From Lysobacteraceae bacterium (GTDB lineage: Bacteria; Pseudomonadota; Gammaproteobacteria; Nevskiales; Nevskiaceae), in contig PNMW01000082.1 in the NCBI GenBank assembly GCA_013823855.1, positions 124,001-188,000 on the forward strand: 64,000 nt of DNA, in the 5' to 3' direction. Each line of letters opens with the position of its first letter. Position 1 is the first letter of the stretch. The notes under the pieces are model-generated. The model saw only the letters and a program-made list of their open reading frames with translations. It did no database searches and was not told the origin of the DNA. Positions 58,875 through 64,000 of the stretch are shown piece after piece. A program made the translations under genes and the position numbers.

Positions 58875-59234
58875 GCGTTGCCGCCGAGATTCCGGCGCCG
58901 ATCATCGGTGCCGCGACGCCGATCGGCAATTCGTCAAGATTCCGCCACCGGGCCTGCGCCATGGTGTGCTTATTGCTTTCACGTCCGAGAAAATGCCAAA
59001 TTCGTTTCGGTCCCACTCAAGCCCGGCAGCGGGCGCACCACGGATGACGTCGGCGTCATCTGCTTGCTGCCGACCCTCTGTCCCGTGGCTGCGTTGCCGC
59101 GCTGCAATCCGGACTTTCCCGGGAAGAGCAGACGAATTGGCGTCTTGTCGAAAATCGGTGCTTACTCATCGATAATGCCGTCGAATCACCCCCTAAATTT
59201 TCCTTTTTCGAGATCTTTCCGCTAAAGTATTGCG
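58875..59234. other. Intergenic region between ssrA and the hydrolase/synthase locus
   Basis: In these 360 bp, short frames are open but none has a family signature or ribosome binding site. The last 55 nt are markedly A/T-rich (TTTTCCTTTTTCG, TAAAGTATT) and probably hold the promoter of the downstream hydrolase, though no clear -35/-10 pair stands out. No second copy of the tmRNA 3' end is seen in the window. Confidence 0.4.
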
Positions 59235-60053
59235 ATGAGCGCTAATAATCTTGTTTTCATTGTCATGGACAGCTGCCGTTACGACAGCTATCAGCGGGCC
59301 AAGCGGCCGAACATGGACCGTATCGGGGAGGGCTCGAAGCGGTATTCGTTTGCCTCCTGGACCAGCCCGTCGCATTACACCTACCTGATGGGGATGATTC
59401 CGCATACCAGTCCGCAAGGCGTTTTCGCGTCGGAGGTCTACAAGAAGGACTTCTCGCTCTGGGTCGACCGGCTGGGCGTCAAGGATCTGTCGTTCAAGAG
59501 TTTCGTGCCGCAGCTGTCGCTGCCGCATGTGCTGCAGCAGAACGGTTATCGCACATCGGCCAAGGTGTCCCTGCCGGTGCTGAACCCGTTCTCGCATTTG
59601 AACAAGCACTTCGACGATTACAAGCTGATGGCGAATCACAACGATTTCGCCGGCATGGTCAAGCAGATCGAGTTCGACGAATCGGAGCCGCAGTTCTATT
59701 TCCTGAACCTCGGCGAGACTCACTACCCGTTCATGCTGGACCCGAAGAACATGCCGCACATCTCGGGCGTGCACGGCGTGTTCAAGCGCATGGACGACAA
59801 CCTCGGTCAGGAAACCGAGGACAAGTTCTTCGACGACGAGCAGATGCGTGACCTGCATGCCCAGCAGGTGCGCTGCGTCGAATACGTCGACGAGGTGCTC
59901 GATGCGCTGATCGCCAAGGCGCCGGTCGGCACCCACTTCGTGATCACCGCCGACCACGGCGAATGCTTCGGCGAAAGCGGTTACTTCGGCCACGGCCCGA
60001 TCGTTCACGAGAAAGTGCTGGAAGTTCCGTTCCTCGAAGGCAAGAAACGCTGA
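59235..60053 (+). CDS. Sulfatase-fold (alkaline phosphatase superfamily) hydrolase
   Basis: 272 residues. N-terminal LVFIVMDSCRYDSY carries metal-ligand Asp12. The nucleophile region reads T43-S-P-S-H, where sulfatases have C-x-P-S-R, so no formylglycine can form here and Thr43 is the likely nucleophile, as in phosphodiesterases and phosphoglycerol/phosphoethanolamine transferases. The second metal site is ITADHGECFGE (Asp240, His241), followed by His254 in YFGHG. The protein ends soon after this block and is short for the family. No signal peptide or membrane span is seen. It lies 64 nt before the synthase gene and is probably cotranscribed with it. Confidence 0.8.
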   Translation: MSANNLVFIVMDSCRYDSYQRAKRPNMDRIGEGSKRYSFASWTSPSHYTYLMGMIPHTSPQGVFASEVYKKDFSLWVDRLGVKDLSFKSFVPQLSLPHVLQQNGYRTSAKVSLPVLNPFSHLNKHFDDYKLMANHNDFAGMVKQIEFDESEPQFYFLNLGETHYPFMLDPKNMPHISGVHGVFKRMDDNLGQETEDKFFDDEQMRDLHAQQVRCVEYVDEVLDALIAKAPVGTHFVITADHGECFGESGYFGHGPIVHEKVLEVPFLEGKKR

Positions 60054-60117
60054 TCCGGTGCTGCGGCCGGCTGCTGGAAAGTCGCAAACGAGTGCAGGGT
60101 CAGATGGGAGAGCGGCA

Positions 60118-63100
60118 GTGGTTCACGAAAGCTTCGATGTAGTCGGGATTACGCCAGCGGATGCATCGCACCCGGGAACCGCAGTCGCAACGGCGCGTGC
60201 CGGTGGCGTCGGCCTGCTCGACCTGGAGTTCAGCCGCGACGATGCCCGTGCAAGCGCCGCGTTCGATCGTCTGCTGACCGCAACCGACGCCCGCATCGGT
60301 CTGCGCGTCGATCTCGGCCACGCCGCACTTGCCCGGCGGTGGCTGTCTGTCGCAGCTGATCGCCCGCTGACCCTGATCCTCACCGGTTCCTCGACCCAGC
60401 AGGCCGCGCTCGCCGCCCAGCTGGCACCTGGCGGCCAGCATCGCGTACTGGTCGAGATCATCGACGTCAGCGACCTCGGCCGCTTTCCATTCGCGCACCA
60501 CGGCGTCGTCGCCAAGGGCCACGAGGCCGGCGGCTGGGTCGGTGCCGACACCAGCTACATCCTTGCCCAGAAACTGCTTGGCAAATCTGCGCTTCCGGTG
60601 TTCATGCAAGGCGGCATCGGCGTGCACAGCGCCGCTGCGCTGCGGGCGATGGGCGCGGCCGGCGTGATCTTCGAGGACCAGCTGCTGCTGCTCGCCGAAT
60701 CGCCGCTGCCGGAAGTGCTGCAGAACGAGCTGGCTCGTCTGAATGGCGCGGAAACGCGCCTGTTCGGCGAACTGATCGATCAGCCCTGCCGGGTCTACTC
60801 GCGGCCCGGCACGGCACAGCTCAAGTCGGCGGAGGCCGACAACAATGCCGTCGAAGCCGGCGATCTCGCGGTTGCCGACTGGCGCACGCGGCTGACCGCC
60901 AAGCTCGGCTGGAATGGCGGCGAACAGTTCATGCCGATCGGCCAGGGCATCGGCCTGGCGGCGACCTATCGCAGCCAGTACCGCAGCGTCGGCCGCTTCA
61001 TCCAGGCGGTGCGCAAGGCCAGCACCCAGCACGTCAGCTCGGCGGTCGCGACCGGCTTCATGGCGCCGGGCGGCGCACTGGCAAAGTCGCACGGCACCAC
61101 CTATCCGATCGCCCAGGGTCCGATGACCCGCGTTTCGGATTCCCCCGAATTCGCCTACCAGGTGTCGAAGAACGGCGCGCTGCCGTTCCTGGCGCTGGCG
61201 CTGTACCGCGGGCCGCAGGTGCTGGAGATGCTCCAGCAGACCAAGGCGAAGATGACCCAGGCCGACGGCAGCGAACTGCCCTGGGGTGTGGGCATGCTCG
61301 GCTTCGTGCCGCACTCCCTGCGTGAAGAGCAGATTGCCGCCGTCTGGCAGTGCAAGCCGACCTACGCGCTGATCGCCGGCGGCCGTCCGGATCAGGCGGC
61401 GCTGTTCGAGAAGGAAGGCATCCCGACCTACATCCACGCGCCAGCGCCGGCGCTGCTGCGCATGTACATCGAGCAAGGCGCCAAGCGCTTCGTGTTCGAA
61501 GGCCGCGAGTGCGGCGGCCACATCGGACCGCTGGCCAGCTTCCCATTGTGGGAGCAGATGATCGAGGTGCTGCTCGCCGACGTGAAGCCGGGCACCGAGT
61601 CTGGCTACCACATCCTGTTCGCCGGCGGCATCCACAATGCCGCATCCGGCGCGATGCTGGCCGCGCTCGCAGCACCGTTGGCGGCGCGCGGCATGAAGGT
61701 CGGCTGCATCATGGGCACGGCCTACCTGTTCACCCAGGAAATCGTCGACTCGGGCGCGGTGGTCAAGGGCTTCCGCGACGCCGCGATCTCCTGCGACAAG
61801 ACCGTCAATTTCGAGACCGGCCCCGGCCACTCGACGCGCTGTGTCGATACCCCGTTCTTCCGCGAATTCCGCGAAGCGCGCAAGGAACTGCTGCGCGAAG
61901 GGGTGGGCGCGGATGAGCTGCGCGACCGCCTCGAAGACATGAACATGGGCCGCATGCGCGTGGCCTCGAAAGGCCTGAACCGCGACGCCTCCGGCCAGAT
62001 CGTCGAAGTCAGCGAAGCCGATCAGTACAAGGACGGCATGTTCATGATCGGCCAGATCGCCACGATGCGCGACGGCGTGGTCACGCTCGACGCGCTGCAT
62101 CGCGAAGTCACCGTCGGTGGCATGGCAATGCTGCAGGCGGTGGTCGGCGCCAAGGCGGCCCGCAAGCAGGAAGCGAAGCCGGCGGACATCGCCATCGTCG
62201 GCGTCGGCACCCTGCTGCCGAAGGCGACCCTGGCTGAGAAGTACTGGGAAAACATCCTCGACCAGGTCTGCGTGATCGGCGAAGTGCCGAAGGACCGCTG
62301 GGACTGGAAGATGTATTTCGATGCCGACCGGCGTGCGCGCGACAAGGTCTATTCGCGCTGGGGCGGCTTCCTCGACGAAGTGGCCTTCGATCCGATTTCC
62401 TACGGCATTCCGCCGAAGTCGATGAAATCGATCGACCCGATGCAGCTGCTGACGCTCGAGGTCGCGCGCCGCGCGCTCGCCGATGCCGGCATGGGCGATG
62501 GCGACTACGACCGCGAGAACACCAGCGTCATTCTCGGCGCCGGCGGCGGTCTCGGCGACCTCGGCACCCAGTACGCCGTCCGTGCAGAGTTGCCGCGTTT
62601 CGTCGACATCGACGACAAGACGGTCTGGGAACGCCTGCCCGAGTGGACCGAAGAATCGTTCGCCGGAACCCTGCTCAATGTCGCCGCCGGCCGGGTCAGC
62701 AACCGCATGGATTTCGGCGGCCTGAACTTCACCATCGACGCCGCCTGCGCCTCGTCGCTGGCCGCGATCTCGATCGCCGTCAACGAACTCGAAGCCGGCC
62801 GCAGCAATGTCGCCATCGCCGGCGGCATCGACACCGTGCAGAGCCCGTTCGGCTTCCTGTGCTTCTCCAAGACCCAGGCGCTGTCGCCGGACGGCAAGCC
62901 GAAGACCTTCGACCAGAACGCCAACGGCATCGCGATCAGCGAAGGCCTGGCGGTGGTCGTGCTGAAGCGGCTCGCCGACGCCGAAGCCGCCGGGGACCGC
63001 ATCTACGCAGTGATCAAGTCGGTCGCCGGCTCCAGCGACGGTCGTGCGCTGGGCCTGACGGCGCCACGTCCGGAAGGCCAGAAGCTGGCGCTGAAGCGCG

Positions 63101-64000
63101 CCTACTCGCGCGCCGGCTTCTCGTCGGCAACCCTCGGCATGGCCGAAGCGCACGGCACCGGCACTCCGGTCGGCGACAAGGCCGAAGCGCGGACGATCAC
63201 CGAATCGCTGGCCGCGGAAGGGGCCGCGCCGAAGACCGTGGCGATCAGCTCGGTGAAGACCCTGCTCGGCCACACCAAGGCCAGCGCCGGCGTCTCCGGC
63301 CTGATCAAGGTGGCGCTGTCGCTGTACCACCGGACGCTGCCGGCGCATTACGGCGTCGACAAGCCGATCGACACCATCGCTGATCCGAACGCCCCGGTAT
63401 ACCTGCTGAAGGATGCGCGGCCGTGGATCGCCCATCCGGATCACCCGCGTCGCGGTGGCGTCTCGGCGTTCGGCTTCGGCGGGACCAACTTCCACGCCGT
63501 GCTCGAGGAATACCGCGGCAGCTTCGGCGCCAGCGGCGCCTCTGGCGCACCGCGCTGGCCGCAGGAGCTGTTCGTGTTCCGCGCCAGGGATGAAGCCGCG
63601 CTGTCCGCGGATCTCGGCCGTTTCGTCGCGGCGCTGAAGGCCGGCAGCAACGTCAAGTTCCGCGATCTCGCGTACTCGCTGAGCAAGCAGGCGGAAAGCC
63701 GTGCCGGCGCAGCGGTCTGCGTCGCCCTGGTCGCCAAGGACCTCGCTGGCCTGCAGGCCGATCTCGAAGCGACGATCGCCAGCCTCGGCGGCAATGGCCG
63801 GCCGCTGCCGCCGTCGGCGCGCTACTCGAAGTCGGTGCCGGCGACCGCCCCTCGGATCGGCTTCCTGTTCCCCGGCCAGGGTTCGCAATACGCCAACATG
63901 GGCCGCGAGACCGCGCTCTATGTCGATGAGCTGCGCGCGGCGCTCGAATTCACCGACGCGACGCTGCGCAGCGCATTTCCGGCGCTGCTGTCGCGCACCA
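60118..64000 (+). CDS. Modular Pfa/PKS-like synthase with tandem N-terminal FabK/PfaD-like domains (3' end beyond window)
   Basis: 1294 residues are visible from GTG 60118 (GGGAG 7 nt upstream; an in-frame GTG at 60058 is possible). Domain order: a flavin-dependent enoyl reductase/nitronate monooxygenase-like barrel (about 1-300; KGHEAGGWVG with Trp140 where His is usual); a second such barrel (about 325-650; EGRECGGHIG with His468); a ketosynthase (about 689-1132) with Cys877 in DAACASS, His1012 in HGTGT and His1052 in GHTKAS; then the start of an acyltransferase (GFLFPGQGSQYANMG, from 1248). The ketosynthase resembles polyunsaturated fatty acid and glycolipid synthases (PfaA/HglE-like). The product is unknown. 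Confidence 0.85.
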   Translation, partial: MVHESFDVVGITPADASHPGTAVATARAGGVGLLDLEFSRDDARASAAFDRLLTATDARIGLRVDLGHAALARRWLSVAADRPLTLILTGSSTQQAALAAQLAPGGQHRVLVEIIDVSDLGRFPFAHHGVVAKGHEAGGWVGADTSYILAQKLLGKSALPVFMQGGIGVHSAAALRAMGAAGVIFEDQLLLLAESPLPEVLQNELARLNGAETRLFGELIDQPCRVYSRPGTAQLKSAEADNNAVEAGDLAVADWRTRLTAKLGWNGGEQFMPIGQGIGLAATYRSQYRSVGRFIQAVRKASTQHVSSAVATGFMAPGGALAKSHGTTYPIAQGPMTRVSDSPEFAYQVSKNGALPFLALALYRGPQVLEMLQQTKAKMTQADGSELPWGVGMLGFVPHSLREEQIAAVWQCKPTYALIAGGRPDQAALFEKEGIPTYIHAPAPALLRMYIEQGAKRFVFEGRECGGHIGPLASFPLWEQMIEVLLADVKPGTESGYHILFAGGIHNAASGAMLAALAAPLAARGMKVGCIMGTAYLFTQEIVDSGAVVKGFRDAAISCDKTVNFETGPGHSTRCVDTPFFREFREARKELLREGVGADELRDRLEDMNMGRMRVASKGLNRDASGQIVEVSEADQYKDGMFMIGQIATMRDGVVTLDALHREVTVGGMAMLQAVVGAKAARKQEAKPADIAIVGVGTLLPKATLAEKYWENILDQVCVIGEVPKDRWDWKMYFDADRRARDKVYSRWGGFLDEVAFDPISYGIPPKSMKSIDPMQLLTLEVARRALADAGMGDGDYDRENTSVILGAGGGLGDLGTQYAVRAELPRFVDIDDKTVWERLPEWTEESFAGTLLNVAAGRVSNRMDFGGLNFTIDAACASSLAAISIAVNELEAGRSNVAIAGGIDTVQSPFGFLCFSKTQALSPDGKPKTFDQNANGIAISEGLAVVVLKRLADAEAAGDRIYAVIKSVAGSSDGRALGLTAPRPEGQKLALKRAYSRAGFSSATLGMAEAHGTGTPVGDKAEARTITESLAAEGAAPKTVAISSVKTLLGHTKASAGVSGLIKVALSLYHRTLPAHYGVDKPIDTIADPNAPVYLLKDARPWIAHPDHPRRGGVSAFGFGGTNFHAVLEEYRGSFGASGASGAPRWPQELFVFRARDEAALSADLGRFVAALKAGSNVKFRDLAYSLSKQAESRAGAAVCVALVAKDLAGLQADLEATIASLGGNGRPLPPSARYSKSVPATAPRIGFLFPGQGSQYANMGRETALYVDELRAALEFTDATLRSAFPALLSRT

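Noticed and set aside
58878-59225. Plus-strand frames of 100-120 codons between ssrA and the hydrolase
   Set aside because: No ribosome binding site, biased composition, several overlapping frames open at once, and no family similarity.
60100-63888. Very long open frame (about 1260 codons) on the minus strand
   Set aside because: It is the antisense of the synthase. Its product is a low-complexity Arg/Ala/Gly mix without domains, whereas the plus strand shows complete KS and barrel motifs. Long antisense frames are common in GC-rich codon usage.

Overview
The window is a GC-rich chromosomal segment (about two thirds G+C by eye) from a gammaproteobacterium. It carries ZipA, the order secG-tRNA-Leu(GAG)-tRNA-fMet-rimP-nusA-infB-rbfA-truB-rpsO-pnp, the order carA-carB-greA-rlmE-ftsH-folP-glmM-tpiA-secG, and the cluster hrcA-grpE-dnaK-dnaJ-dapB. 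These are gammaproteobacterial arrangements, with tpiA placed as in Pseudomonas. A Nevskiales/Xanthomonadales-like lineage is my inference; the sequence does not prove a genus.

Region by region. (1) 1-5.0 kb: a TetR regulator diverges from a small lipid cassette (carboxyl-methyltransferase-like protein, long-chain acyl-CoA synthetase, SRPBCC protein), followed by a solitary ParA ATPase. (2) 5.0-12.2 kb, minus strand: yciO, an M50-like membrane protein, trpS, scpA, an ABC ATPase and permease, scpB and rluB. From trpS to rluB every junction overlaps by 1 or 4 nt, so chromosome segregation genes are coupled to an ABC transporter. (3) 12.3-22.3 kb: yciB-bolA on plus, a palindromic repeat, then ligA, zipA and smc on minus, queF on plus, a small monooxygenase-like gene on minus, and gluQ and phaR on plus. 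(4) 22.7-31.7 kb, minus: the translation/transcription operon rimP to pnp, preceded by tRNA-fMet and tRNA-Leu. (5) 31.7-42.7 kb, minus: secG, tpiA, glmM, folP, ftsH, rlmE, greA, carB, carA. (6) 42.9-47.7 kb, minus: a radical SAM protein, an exported M20 hydrolase, a GNAT acetyltransferase and the potassium transporter Kup, inserted between carA and dapB. (7) 47.7-53.6 kb, minus: dapB and the heat-shock cluster. (8) 53.7-58.9 kb: nadK-recN, fur, bamE, rnfH, smpB and tmRNA. (9) 58.9-64 kb: a sulfatase-fold hydrolase and the first 1294 residues of a modular synthase that runs off the window.

Most of the window is housekeeping. The accessory novelty lies at the right end: a megasynthase beginning with two tandem FabK/PfaD/nitronate-monooxygenase-like barrels, the first lacking the usual histidine, followed by ketosynthase and acyltransferase domains and preceded by a short alkaline-phosphatase-superfamily hydrolase. 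The clearest oddity in the core is the M50/site-2-protease-like protein between trpS and yciO. Its HExxH zinc motif reads REIAR, which suggests a pseudoprotease. Other points: the ABC pair lodged inside scpAB, a probably leaderless smpB, lack of a clear CIRCE operator although hrcA is present, and several terminators and palindromes that divide the transcripts.
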